DNA of 64,000 nucleotides from Sphingomonas sp. HMP9 (GTDB lineage Bacteria > Pseudomonadota > Alphaproteobacteria > Sphingomonadales > Sphingomonadaceae). The notes under the pieces are model-generated. The model worked only from the letters and a program-made list of their open reading frames with translations. It searched no databases and was not told the origin of the DNA. A program made the position numbers and the translations under genes. Position 1 is the first letter of the stretch. The number at the start of each line of letters is the position of its first letter. Location of the stretch: assembly GCF_013374115.1 (NCBI RefSeq), contig NZ_AP022673.1, forward strand, positions 2,628,001 to 2,692,000, read 5' to 3'. This document shows, one piece after another, positions 43,581 to 51,124 of the stretch.

Positions 43581-44616
43581 GTTGCATAACGCCTCGAGAG
43601 CATGACCGCCCTTTTACTTGAAGATATTATGCGATGCGGACAGTGATCGGCGTTCCCATCTTGGAGAAGCGATTGAGGATTGCAGCACGGACTTTGAGCT
43701 CGGTGATCTGACGATCGAAGGTACGAGCCACAACGCGTTGGCTCAGGAGTTTGAAGCAGTGCATTTTGGTCTCGGCCAGACTGCGGCGATGATAGCCGCT
43801 CCACTTCTTCCAGATAGCGCGGCCAAGGCGCTTTGTAGCGCGTAGCGCTTCATTGCGACCATCGACGCCAGGACCGTCTTTCGTCCATGGTTGCCCGTTG
43901 CGACGGACCGGAATGACCGCCTCTGCACCACGTTTGGCAATGGCAGCATGGCACGCCCTTGTATCGTAAGCGCCATCTCCGCTGACGCTGAGTATCTGCT
44001 CGTCCTGCGGGATCTGCGCCAGTAGATTTGGCAGCGTCGGCGCATCGCCGACGGCATTCGTCGTGACTTCGATGGCCCGGATATCCAGCGTTGCCGCGTC
44101 GATCCCCAGATGCACCTTGCGCCACTGGCGGCGGTAGGAGGCGCCATGCTTGCGCGTCTTCCACTCACCTTCACCCGTCATCTTAATGCCTGTGCTGTCG
44201 ACCAGAAGGCGCAGGCCGCCTGAACTAGGTCGCCCGCCAAGCTCGACGACCAACGTCTTCTGCCGTCGGCATAGCGTCGTATAATCCGGCACCGGCCAGT
44301 CCAGCCCGGCAAGCTTGATCAGGCTAGCCACCAACCCTGTCACTTGCCGCAAAGGCAGATTGAACAGCGATTTCAGCGTCAGGCAGAGCTCAATCGCGCT
44401 GTCCGAAAATCGCATCGGCCGACCAGGACGACCGCACGGCTTCGACAGCCAGTGCATCTGCGGATCAAACCAAATTTCCAGTGACCCGCGCCGCTTCAGC
44501 GCTGCATTATACTCCGGCCAGTTCATCGTGCGGTATTTCGGTGCGGCAGGTTTGGACATCGCGCCCATCTATCTCGCTCGATTCCCTCGGGGAATCCCCA
44601 GCGTCAGTTTTGCAAC
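43581..44616 (-). mobile_element. IS5-family insertion sequence inside the inverted repeat
   Basis: The segment between the two IS110 arms is about 1,036 bp long. Its ends share the short inverted repeat GTTGCAWAAC (GTTGCATAAC left, GTTGCAAAAC right). The flanks read ATAT on both sides, within GGGGCGGTTACATAT and ATATGTAACCGCCCC, which would form a perfect palindrome without the insertion. It carries an IS5-type transposase on the minus strand. Exact ends are less certain than for the other elements because the arms are mutually inverted. Confidence 0.75.
43627..44568 (-). CDS. tnp: IS5-family transposase
   Basis: The 313-aa protein begins with the RTMNWPEYNAALKRRGSLEI leader typical of IS5 transposases. 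It contains a DDE core: LLVDSTGIKMTGEGEW (D), SVSGDGAYDTRACH (D) and YHRRSLAETKMHCFK (E). The C-terminus is ILNRFSKMGTPITVRIA. It is intact and full length. An alternative start is the ATG three codons in (44559). Confidence 0.93.
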   Translation of the reverse strand: MGAMSKPAAPKYRTMNWPEYNAALKRRGSLEIWFDPQMHWLSKPCGRPGRPMRFSDSAIELCLTLKSLFNLPLRQVTGLVASLIKLAGLDWPVPDYTTLCRRQKTLVVELGGRPSSGGLRLLVDSTGIKMTGEGEWKTRKHGASYRRQWRKVHLGIDAATLDIRAIEVTTNAVGDAPTLPNLLAQIPQDEQILSVSGDGAYDTRACHAAIAKRGAEAVIPVRRNGQPWTKDGPGVDGRNEALRATKRLGRAIWKKWSGYHRRSLAETKMHCFKLLSQRVVARTFDRQITELKVRAAILNRFSKMGTPITVRIA

Positions 44617-44875
44617 ATATGTAACCGCCCCATACGCAAGAGGGTTTTTGAAACTCGTTGTGGCGCGTGTCGGGTGCTGACATATGTCCGGCCTCATGAT
44701 GCGGCCTTACAACTGCCGCGGGCCCGTATGGTGTTCGCAGGTCGGGTCCAGATCAAAGCCGCGTGCTCGAAGGCACTCTGTTGCAAACTGGTTTTCCCGA
44801 TCCCCGTCTCACGACCGTTGCGCCAAACTGCTCCTTGCCCTCGTACGCTCCGACGCCTCGCGACTGACGGTCGGC

Positions 44876-45904
44876 TTATGCCGCCGCAGCCGGAGCCCGG
44901 TAACTTTCACCCTTGATCATCAACGCCCAGGCGACGCGCGCCATCTTGTTGGCCAGCGCGACACGGACGAGCATCGACGGCTTGCGCGACAGCATTCCTG
45001 CCAGCCAGGTGCCCGGTCGAGCTGCCTGATGGACACTCCGTTTGATGATGACGCTGTTGGCCCCGATGATCAGGAGGCGGCGCAGGGATCGCTCGCCCAT
45101 CTTCGTCGTTGCCCCAAGGCGTTGCTTGCCGCCCGTTGAGTGTTGTCGCGGCACGAGGCCGAGCCAGGCCGCGAAATCGCGGCCGCGACGGAACGTCTCC
45201 GGTGGTGGGGCCAGCACCGCGATGGCTGTGGCGATCAGGGGACCGATGCCGGGGATCGTCATCAACCTTTGCGCGACTTCATTCTCTTTAGCGCGATGGG
45301 TGATTTCGGCGTTCAGCTTCTCGATCTGCGCGTCGAGGCCGACGAGCGCGTCGACAAGCACCCGGAATGTCGCAACAGCCTGAGCAGGCAGGCCGCTGTC
45401 CGGATCATCCACAATGGCAATCAGGCGGGAGATATTTGCAGCGCCTTTGGGCACCACCTTGCCGAACTCTGTCAAATGGCCGCGCAAGGCGTTAATCGCC
45501 TGGGTGCGCTGCCGGATCATCAACTCCCTGACCCGGAACACCGAGGCAGCTCCCTGTACCTCTTCGCTCTTCACCGGCACGAAGCGCATCGATGGGCGTT
45601 GCGCCGCCTCGCAGATCGCCTCGGCGTCCGCCGCATCATTTTTCTGCCGCTTCACAAAAGGCTTCACATACGCCGGCGGGATCAGGCGAACCTCATGGCC
45701 CAGAAGGGCAATCTTCCGCCCCCAGAAATGCGAGCCTCCGCAAGCCTCCATCGCGACCGTGCACGGCGGAAGCGTACTGAAGAACGGCAGCAACTGATCC
45801 CGGCTCAGCTTCTTGCGCAGGATCGCATGACCCGCTCCATCAGCCCCGTGGACTTGGAACACTCTCTTCGCCAGATCGAGTCCGATCGTAACAATCTCCG
45901 ACAT
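44876..45904 (-). CDS. tnp: IS110-family (IS1111-type) transposase, copy 2 (inverted)
   Basis: The protein appears identical over 342 residues to copy 1 at 42293-43321, including the DEDD residues and the C-terminal Tnp_20 region. It lies in the opposite orientation at the mirror-image distance from the outer end (73 bases from end to start region in both arms). Identity of both arms implies a recent duplication or gene conversion. Confidence 0.94.
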   Translation of the reverse strand: MSEIVTIGLDLAKRVFQVHGADGAGHAILRKKLSRDQLLPFFSTLPPCTVAMEACGGSHFWGRKIALLGHEVRLIPPAYVKPFVKRQKNDAADAEAICEAAQRPSMRFVPVKSEEVQGAASVFRVRELMIRQRTQAINALRGHLTEFGKVVPKGAANISRLIAIVDDPDSGLPAQAVATFRVLVDALVGLDAQIEKLNAEITHRAKENEVAQRLMTIPGIGPLIATAIAVLAPPPETFRRGRDFAAWLGLVPRQHSTGGKQRLGATTKMGERSLRRLLIIGANSVIIKRSVHQAARPGTWLAGMLSRKPSMLVRVALANKMARVAWALMIKGESYRAPAAAA

Positions 45905-45980
45905 CACCGCACTCCTCCATCAGTTGAAGACCCCCGTTTCCACTTTAATGCCGTCGGGGGGCGGTTACATCATCAAAGCC

Positions 45981-46247
45981 AACTGTCAGCGGATAGTGCT
46001 TAGCGTCGCCAGCCATCATCTCGTCATGCGTTTTGCCGTACATGCAGCGCCAGCCGTCATCGGAGAGACGGTAGCCGGTATCCCCGAACCGGCCGGGACC
46101 GGTTTCGAGCAAGCCGAGAGATAACAGCTTGCTCAGCGTCACATCACCGATGTTGCCGCCCAACTGTCCGCGGATATGAAACTCCGTGTGAGCGATCTGC
46201 AGATGATCGAGCAGCTTCCGCTCCCGAGCGTTGAGGACGTAGATCAT
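45981..46247 (-). pseudogene. 5' part of operon gene split by IS110-IS5-IS110
   Basis: Exactly 89 codons from ATG 46247 (MIYVLNARERKLLDHLQIAH) precede the insertion. The start overlaps the stop of the upstream gene (ATGA). The protein has helical segments, LGGNIGDVTLSKLLSLGLLE and TGYRLSDDGWRCMYG, resembling a small winged-helix domain. In the present sequence the frame runs into the IS end and stops after 11 more residues, replacing the native 16-residue tail. The fragment might still be made. No family is assigned. Confidence 0.65.
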
Positions 46248-46612
46248 TCGAATGGCCCCCTGTCGTTCCCAGCGCTCGGCGCGAGCGAAGTCCAAACCAA
46301 TTTATCCGATGTCTGGAAGTAATCGTCGAGCCACCTGTCGGAGATCGTCGCCCCGCGGAACAGGTCGACTTCCTTCTCGTCGTCGGGCTCGGGGACGATG
46401 CTCGATCGCCCCGGCTGCGATAACCCCCCGCTCGGCAGCACGACGTATTCGCACGCATCAACAGGGCAGCAGTCGTCCACATAGTCGATCAGCTGGCCGA
46501 TACTGTCGGTGACGAATAGCCCGACGAACTCGCCCGCGTGAATCTGGTCCGGCTTAAGGCGAACTAGATAGGCAGTTTTAAAGCCTTCGTGATCGTCATC
46601 GCCGGGCGCCAC
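46244..46612 (-). CDS. hypothetical protein, operon gene 3
   Basis: The GTG at 46612 lies one base after the stop of the upstream gene; the product is 122 aa. It contains FKTAYLVRLKPDQIHAGEFV, GLFVTDSIGQLIDYVDDCCP and a C-terminal ISDRWLDDYFQTSDKLVWTS. The protein is acidic and soluble, without recognised motifs. The C-terminal TGA overlaps the next ATG, so it is translationally coupled to the split gene downstream. Confidence 0.55.
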   Translation of the reverse strand: MAPGDDDHEGFKTAYLVRLKPDQIHAGEFVGLFVTDSIGQLIDYVDDCCPVDACEYVVLPSGGLSQPGRSSIVPEPDDEKEVDLFRGATISDRWLDDYFQTSDKLVWTSLAPSAGNDRGPFE

Positions 46613-46613
46613 C

Positions 46614-46835
46614 TCAGTGGCGCTCGCAGAACAGTGCGATGTTCTCGTCGGGCGTTCCGGGATCGTTGAATACCCGGCCCTCGACAAGGACGAAATGACG
46701 TTCGCCGCCGAACGCGAAACTGATCTGATCTTTCAGCTGGGGGACGGCGGGGAATCGCATGGGCAGATTAAACAGCTGTTCGCCGCCAGGGCGACGGACA
46801 ACGACCACGCAGAGGATGCCAGCGGCGTCCGTCAC
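46614..46835 (-). CDS. hypothetical protein, operon gene 2
   Basis: The 73-aa protein starts with GTG 46835, overlapping the TGA of the ribbon-helix-helix gene (GTGA). It is beta-rich with FNLPMRFPAVPQLKDQISFA and GGERHFVLVEGRVFND and has no membrane segment. No family is recognised. The overlaps on both sides show that it is part of a tightly packed operon. Confidence 0.55.
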   Translation of the reverse strand: MTDAAGILCVVVVRRPGGEQLFNLPMRFPAVPQLKDQISFAFGGERHFVLVEGRVFNDPGTPDENIALFCERH

Positions 46836-47020
46836 GAGAACTTCTCCCGAAGAATGAGGCGTATGGCCTCAGGACGCGAGGGGGGCGGCGCTTGCCGACC
46901 TATCCAAGCGTCTAGCGCGGCGAGATCGTCTGGCTGAAGCCGAACGCCGATTGGCACCCCCTTACCGGTAGGTGCTGGCCCACGTCGTTTCCGTGGCGAC
47001 AAAGTTTCTTGACCGGTCAT
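46832..47020 (-). CDS. small ribbon-helix-helix-like protein, operon gene 1
   Basis: The 62-aa basic protein contains GKGVPIGVRLQPDDLAALDA, a beta-strand-helix start, and PPSRPEAIRLILREKF, a second helix. This is the compact ribbon-helix-helix pattern (IGVRLxPxxLxxLDxW, SRxEAIRxxL) used by CopG/Arc-type repressors and antitoxins. It is the first gene of the operon and lies four bases from a perfect palindrome (47024-47039), so autoregulation is likely. It is divergent from the gene at 47108. Confidence 0.7.
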   Translation of the reverse strand: MTGQETLSPRKRRGPAPTGKGVPIGVRLQPDDLAALDAWIGRQAPPPSRPEAIRLILREKFS

Positions 47021-47023
47021 AAA

Positions 47024-47039
47024 ACCGTGTCTACACGGT
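47024..47039. promoter_or_regulatory. palindromic operator of the ribbon-helix-helix operon
   Basis: The sequence ACCGTGTCTACACGGT has perfect 7-bp arms around a 2-bp centre. It is adjacent to the start of the ribbon-helix-helix gene. Two symmetric half-sites close to the start are typical of autoregulated CopG-type operons. Binding by this protein is inferred. Confidence 0.6.
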
Positions 47040-47044
47040 AATCG

Positions 47045-47080
47045 AGCCGGGGGGAAGTTGGTACCTTCCCGCCCGGCTCT
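47045..47080. promoter_or_regulatory. GC-rich hairpin between divergent genes
   Basis: GAGCCGGGGGGAAG and CTTCCCGCCCGGCTC form an imperfect stem of about 14 bp around a short loop in the intergenic region. There is no adjacent T-run. It may be a second protein-binding site or a leader structure for the gene at 47108. Confidence 0.4.
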
Positions 47081-47107
47081 AACCGCAACCGTTCTCGGAG
47101 AACGATC

Positions 47108-47500
47108 ATGGCTACCGCTCTATTAGGGCCGCGCACTGTCGCGGCCAATACTTCCTCGCGCCGTAGCGTACTGGGATTTATTGGCGTCTTGGGCATCGTT
47201 GCCGCGGTGCCGGCGATCACCGTCGCATCAATGCCACCAGCACCCGCCGACGTGTTCGCTCGATACCTCGCCGCTGATACGGCCCTGAACACCCTGCACG
47301 AGGATGCTGAGTTTACTAATCCCGCCGAGTTCGACCGGGTCGAGGACGCCTATTTGGCTGCTCTTAGCGATTGCCGAAACGCAACGCCCCGCACGATCCG
47401 CGAGTTCGCCATCTGGTTTCAAGCGGTCAACGATGACTCGCCGCTATCAAAGCAGGCACTTGGCTTCTTGACCGACATCGCAGCTTCGGAGGGCCGCTGA
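47108..47500 (+). CDS. hypothetical protein with N-terminal membrane anchor
   Basis: The 130-aa protein has a basic N-terminus (SSRRSVLGF) and a hydrophobic segment (IGVLGIVAAVPAITVASMP), possibly a signal anchor. A helical domain follows with DTALNTLHEDAEFTNPAEFD and LAALSDCRNATPRTIREFAI. Similar small proteins occur in mobile DNA of sphingomonads, but the role is unknown. A CGGAGAA ribosome binding site lies upstream. It is followed one base later by the next gene. Confidence 0.6.
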   Translation: MATALLGPRTVAANTSSRRSVLGFIGVLGIVAAVPAITVASMPPAPADVFARYLAADTALNTLHEDAEFTNPAEFDRVEDAYLAALSDCRNATPRTIREFAIWFQAVNDDSPLSKQALGFLTDIAASEGR

Positions 47501-47501
47501 A

Positions 47502-47840
47502 ATGAAGTACCCACCCTTCCTAACCCCCGACGAAGCAGCCGAGGCGCCTACGGCGTCGGCCGACGTTGTTCCGTTCCCGCCTGGCATAACGTTGCGGGCG
47601 CAGGTGCGCGAAGCAGAGCGCCAGATCGAGCGCTTGGAGCAGCAAGCGGCAGAGAACGATATTCGCTCCATGGATCACCTCGAACGGGTGCGCGCGATCG
47701 GCGCAGAGGTGGCGCTTGAGATATGGCGGCCTAGGCTAAAGGACGCGCAGGCAGAGGTCACAATGCTCGATGCCAACGACACGCTGACCTTCCGCGGACA
47801 GAGGTATCACGCGCACCGCAGCTTCCACGGGGCGAACTGA
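47502..47840 (+). CDS. hypothetical coiled-coil protein
   Basis: The 112-aa protein has a disordered N-terminus and a central coiled coil (LRAQVREAERQIERLEQQAA). A C-terminal segment reads TLTFRGQRYHAHRSFHG. It starts one base after the stop of the preceding gene, so the two form an operon. No enzymatic motif is visible and no family is recognised. Confidence 0.55.
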   Translation: MKYPPFLTPDEAAEAPTASADVVPFPPGITLRAQVREAERQIERLEQQAAENDIRSMDHLERVRAIGAEVALEIWRPRLKDAQAEVTMLDANDTLTFRGQRYHAHRSFHGAN

Positions 47841-47903
47841 CATCGCCCTGAGTATTGCGATCCGTAAATCGTTTCATCCATGATCCATCCTGAGATATCG
47901 TTG

Positions 47904-47952
47904 TTGACAGAACGAAACCGTTAGTAGATATTCGTTTTGAACAGAACGGAAC
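47904..47952 (+). promoter_or_regulatory. promoter with direct-repeat operator upstream of the HTH gene
   Basis: TTGACA (47904-47909) and GATATT (47927-47932) are separated by 17 bases, a good sigma-70 layout. A direct repeat ACAGAACGRAAC occurs at 47907-47918 and 47941-47952, overlapping the -35 element and abutting the start at 47954. The repeat could be the site of the HTH protein encoded just downstream. Confidence 0.55.
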
Positions 47953-47953
47953 A

Positions 47954-48532
47954 ATGGCAATGATCACCAGCGGCATTCTTCGAAATCTCAGGGTGGGCCC
48001 TGTCGCGAGTGCGGCGCGAATGAGCGACGCAACCATCAGGACCTGGGTCGCAAATCACGGATTAGTACTTGGCGATAGGCATGTCCGCGGCGAGGGCAAT
48101 CCGCGATATGACCTGAGCGATTGTGCACGCCTGTTCATGCTTCACATCCTCACGAAGAAGCTCCGCATGGACAGCAAGCCTGCCGTCTATGCGGTTAACT
48201 CTGCAGTCGAAAAGCTGACGGAGATCGCCGAAGAGGAAACGGCTGCGATCGATGCTCGCCGAGTTCCAGAATGTCAGCGCTACGTCATGACGATGTCTGC
48301 CATGTCGATCGACAGCGAGACAAAGCCGGAAATCACTCTCTATTCGGATCCTCAGGCGATCGCGAACCGGAACGACTCACGCGGCCTATGGTGCGAAGTC
48401 GTTATCGACCTGCGTGAAATCGTCCGAGCCGCGAGAGACGCGCTGGTCAATGAATTGGGCTATTCAACGAGCGGGCTGTCGCATGATTTTGCTGACACCG
48501 TTTCGTCCGAAGTCCGGTCGGAAGCAGCGTAA
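47954..48532 (+). CDS. MerR-like helix-turn-helix protein
   Basis: The 192-aa protein begins with RVGPVASAARMSDATIRTWV, ANHGLVLG and YDLSDCARLFMLHILTKKLR, a MerR-type winged-helix pattern (recognition helix, then a conserved DxxxARLFML). A C-terminal part of unknown fold follows with IAEEETAAIDARRVPECQRY. It is the first gene of a three-gene operon ending in the integrase and could control integration or excision. Downstream spacing is three bases. Confidence 0.65.
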   Translation: MAMITSGILRNLRVGPVASAARMSDATIRTWVANHGLVLGDRHVRGEGNPRYDLSDCARLFMLHILTKKLRMDSKPAVYAVNSAVEKLTEIAEEETAAIDARRVPECQRYVMTMSAMSIDSETKPEITLYSDPQAIANRNDSRGLWCEVVIDLREIVRAARDALVNELGYSTSGLSHDFADTVSSEVRSEAA

Positions 48533-48535
48533 CCG

Positions 48536-48727
48536 ATGAGCAGGCGGGCGGCCTTCAATCAGAGCGACGTGACCCGCGCCTTCAAAGGCGCGTTGGCCGC
48601 GGGCGTGAGGGTTGCCGTTCTGATCCGCCCTGACGGAACGATGGAAATCGTGCCAGCTGCTGGCGACCGCCCCCTGATAGCTGACAATGACCTCGATGCG
48701 CGTCTCGATGCGTTCGGTGGGCTATGA
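48536..48727 (+). CDS. small hypothetical protein upstream of integrase
   Basis: The 63-aa protein contains NQSDVTRAFKGALAAGVRVA and VLIRPDGTMEIVPAAGD, the pattern of small proteins that commonly precede alphaproteobacterial integrases in mobile elements. Their role is unknown; an excisionase-like accessory function has been supposed. Its stop overlaps the integrase start (ATGA). Confidence 0.65.
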   Translation: MSRRAAFNQSDVTRAFKGALAAGVRVAVLIRPDGTMEIVPAAGDRPLIADNDLDARLDAFGGL

Positions 48728-49797
48728 AGAAGAAGCTCGCCTACGTTTCCAGCTTTGTCGATCGGCACGACAAGCGGCGTTACCGTTTCCGCCGAACCGG
48801 TTATCCGGTTCACTACTTCAAAGAGCCGCACGGCACGAAGGCGTTTGAGCGCGAGTATGCAGCCTGCCTATCGACCGAGCCCGCACCAGTCGGCGCCGGC
48901 CGCACAAGGCCTGGCAGCGTGTCGGACGTGGTCATCCGCTACTATGCCGATAACAACTTCCTTGACCTGAGGCCCTCGACCCAAGCGGTTTATCGCGGTG
49001 TCCTGGAACGGCTGCGAACGAAGTTCGGAGACGACCCTATCCGCATGTTCGATTCGGAGCGGCTTGCACGCCTGATGACGCTGATGCGCGATCGACCACA
49101 TGCGGCGGCACGGCTCCGCAAGCTGTTCGCCCAGCTGTTCGTCATCGCCCGCCGCGCGAAGCTGGTTCCGCATGGTTTCGATCCCGTCCGCGACACCAAG
49201 CCCCCCAAGGCGGTAAGCGACGGCTATCACCGCTGGACTGAGGACGAGCTCGAAGCGTTCGAAGCTAAGCACTCGCTGGGCACGAAACCACGTCTCGCGT
49301 TCGCCATGCTGCTCTACGGGGCGCAACGAAGCGGCGACGTCCGGTTCATGACCCGAGAGACGATCGCTGAAGGCCGGATCCGGCTCGACCAGAGCAAGAC
49401 TAGCACGGCGGTGGATGTCCCAGTGGTTCCGCCGCTGAAAGAGGCCCTGGCAGCTGGCCCACTGGGCGCTCAGACGCTGCTGGAGACCAAGGGTGGCGAG
49501 CCCTACACTCCCAAGGGCTTCTACGGGATGTTCAAGCGCGCATGCGTCGCGGCAGACCTTCCGCATTGCTCGCCGCACGGCCTACGCAAATCGGCGGCGC
49601 GGCGATGCAAGGACGCCGGCTGCTCGAACGAGCAAGGCATGGCTATCACCGGTCACAAGACCGAGAAGGAATATCTACGTTACGCTGGGACTGGCGCTCG
49701 CGCGGATCTAGCTGACGAAGCAATGGAAATGGTTTTGGCTAACCGGACTCTCCGGGTAGCCAGGGCTCAGTCGCAAACCCCTGCAGAGTCTGCGTAA
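48724..49797 (+). CDS. int: tyrosine recombinase / integrase
   Basis: The 357-aa protein has an N-terminal arm and core-binding region (SVSDVVIRYYADNNFLDLRP, STQAVYRGVLERLRTKFGDD) and a C-terminal catalytic domain. The active-site set is visible in LLYGAQRSGDVRFM (first R), SPHGLRKSAARRC (H and second R), AITGHKTEKEYLRYA (H and nucleophile Y). It lies 12 bases from the 3' end of tRNA-Gln and points at it, so integration into that tRNA is likely. The gene is intact. Confidence 0.93.
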   Translation: MKKKLAYVSSFVDRHDKRRYRFRRTGYPVHYFKEPHGTKAFEREYAACLSTEPAPVGAGRTRPGSVSDVVIRYYADNNFLDLRPSTQAVYRGVLERLRTKFGDDPIRMFDSERLARLMTLMRDRPHAAARLRKLFAQLFVIARRAKLVPHGFDPVRDTKPPKAVSDGYHRWTEDELEAFEAKHSLGTKPRLAFAMLLYGAQRSGDVRFMTRETIAEGRIRLDQSKTSTAVDVPVVPPLKEALAAGPLGAQTLLETKGGEPYTPKGFYGMFKRACVAADLPHCSPHGLRKSAARRCKDAGCSNEQGMAITGHKTEKEYLRYAGTGARADLADEAMEMVLANRTLRVARAQSQTPAESA

Positions 49798-49809
49798 ACC
49801 AAGCAACGC

Positions 49810-49883
49810 TGGATGCCCCGTGAGGATTCGAACCTCAATAGGCGGTATCAGAAACCGCAGTCTTACCATTAGACGACGGGGCA
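49810..49883 (-). tRNA. tRNA-Gln(CTG)
   Basis: The acceptor strands TGCCCCG and CGGGGCA pair, followed by discriminator T and encoded CCA (49810-49812). The anticodon arm GCGGT-TTCTGAT-ACCGC gives anticodon CTG, and the T-arm reads GAGGTTCGAATCCTC. The 74-nt gene is intact although an integrase gene abuts its 3' end, as expected if the element restored the 3' part on integration. Confidence 0.92.
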
Positions 49884-50047
49884 TCAGCGAGGGCGCGATC
49901 TAGGCGGGCGGTTTCGTGCTGTCAACGCCAAGATGATACGAATCCGCCAGTTCGCTTGCGTAATCGCGCCGCCGCGCTACATTCGCCTCCAAGCACCGGG
50001 CGGGTATTTTCCCGCGGCGGCAGACATAGATAGTGAGTTTTACGGCG

Positions 50048-51124
50048 ATGGGGGATGTTTCCGCCCGAATGCCGTTCCGGCAGGTTAGTCCTGCCCGTCC
50101 GGCGGCGACCCGGCCCTCTCGTGGGCGGTGGGCCGATGCGCAGGCGTTTGCCGCGCTGGATCTCGGCACCAACAATTGCCGGTTGCTGATCGCGCGACCG
50201 CATGCGGGCGGCTTCGCGGTGATCGACGCGTTCTCGCGAATCGTCCGGTTGGGTGAAGGGCTGGCCTCGACCGGTACGCTCAGCGATGCGGCGATCGAGC
50301 GGACGATCGCCGCCTTGCGCGTGTGCTCGGACAAGCTGCAGCGCCGCAACGTCACGCTGGCGCGATCGGTCGCGACGGAGGCATGTCGGCAGGCGTCGAA
50401 CGGGCCCGCCTTCATCGCGCGCGCACTCGCCGAGACGGGCATCCACCTCGACATCATCTCGGCGGAGGAAGAGGCGCGGTTGGCGGTGCTCGGCTGCCAT
50501 GCGCTCATCGAGCCGGGGGAAGACCCTGCGCTCGTGTTCGACATCGGCGGCGGGTCGACCGAACTCGTGCTGGTCGATACCTCGACGCCGATCCCGACCG
50601 TGCTCGACTGGCATTCGGCGCCGTGGGGCGTGGTGTCGCTGACCGAGCATGCCGGCGGTGGCGAGGGCGAGGACGGGCGACGCGCTGCATATGCCAAGAT
50701 GCGCCAGGTCGTCGCGGACAGTTTCGCGGGGTTCGCCGCACGGCTTCCCCGGCATATCGCGCGGCCGCGACTGCTCGGTACCAGCGGCACGGTGACAACG
50801 CTGGGTAGCGTGCATCTCGGGCTCAGCCATTACGACCGGTCGGTGGTCGACGGGCTGATCGTGCCTGCGTCGGCGATGCGGCGGATCAGCGCCGACCTTT
50901 CCCATATGTCGATCACGGAGCGCGCCAAGCTGCCGTGCATCGGCAACGAGCGCGCCGACCTGGTGGTCGCGGGCTGTGCGATTTTGGAGACGATCATGGA
51001 TCTATGGCCCGCCGAGCGGCTCGGCATCGCCGACCGCGGTATTCGCGAGGGGATCTTGCGCCGGCTGATGGGGGCACCTCGCCCCGGTGGGAAGCCCGGC
51101 AACGCGTCGAGCGTCGCGGCATGA
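50048..51124 (+). CDS. Ppx/GppA-family exopolyphosphatase
   Basis: The 358-aa protein has the actin-like ATPase fold: FAALDLGTNNCRLLIARP (phosphate 1), SEEEARLAVLG-like AEEEARLAVLGCHAL, PALVFDIGGGSTELVLVD (phosphate 2) and LLGTSGTVTTLGSVHLGL. It hydrolyses polyphosphate or the terminal phosphate of pppGpp. The start could also be GTG 50033. Its stop overlaps the ATG of rlmE, an arrangement conserved in sphingomonads, so the two are co-transcribed. Confidence 0.9.
   Translation: MGDVSARMPFRQVSPARPAATRPSRGRWADAQAFAALDLGTNNCRLLIARPHAGGFAVIDAFSRIVRLGEGLASTGTLSDAAIERTIAALRVCSDKLQRRNVTLARSVATEACRQASNGPAFIARALAETGIHLDIISAEEEARLAVLGCHALIEPGEDPALVFDIGGGSTELVLVDTSTPIPTVLDWHSAPWGVVSLTEHAGGGEGEDGRRAAYAKMRQVVADSFAGFAARLPRHIARPRLLGTSGTVTTLGSVHLGLSHYDRSVVDGLIVPASAMRRISADLSHMSITERAKLPCIGNERADLVVAGCAILETIMDLWPAERLGIADRGIREGILRRLMGAPRPGGKPGNASSVAA

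Larger units (their letters stand above)
42217..45980. mobile_element. inverted IS110-IS5-IS110 composite flanked by 9-bp direct repeats
   Basis: Two copies of an IS110-family element, about 1,364 bp each and apparently identical, face opposite directions (42217-43580 plus, 44617-45980 minus) around an IS5-family element. Both outer ends read GGCTTTGATGATGTAACCGC inward. The whole is flanked by the direct repeat AACTGTCAG at 42208-42216 and 45981-45989. Each IS110 arm also has subterminal inverted repeats (TGTAACCGCCCC), as in the IS1111 subgroup. A 9-bp duplication is unusual for IS110-type recombination, suggesting that the entire unit moved once or that the repeat was made by another element. 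It splits an operon gene. Confidence 0.85.
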
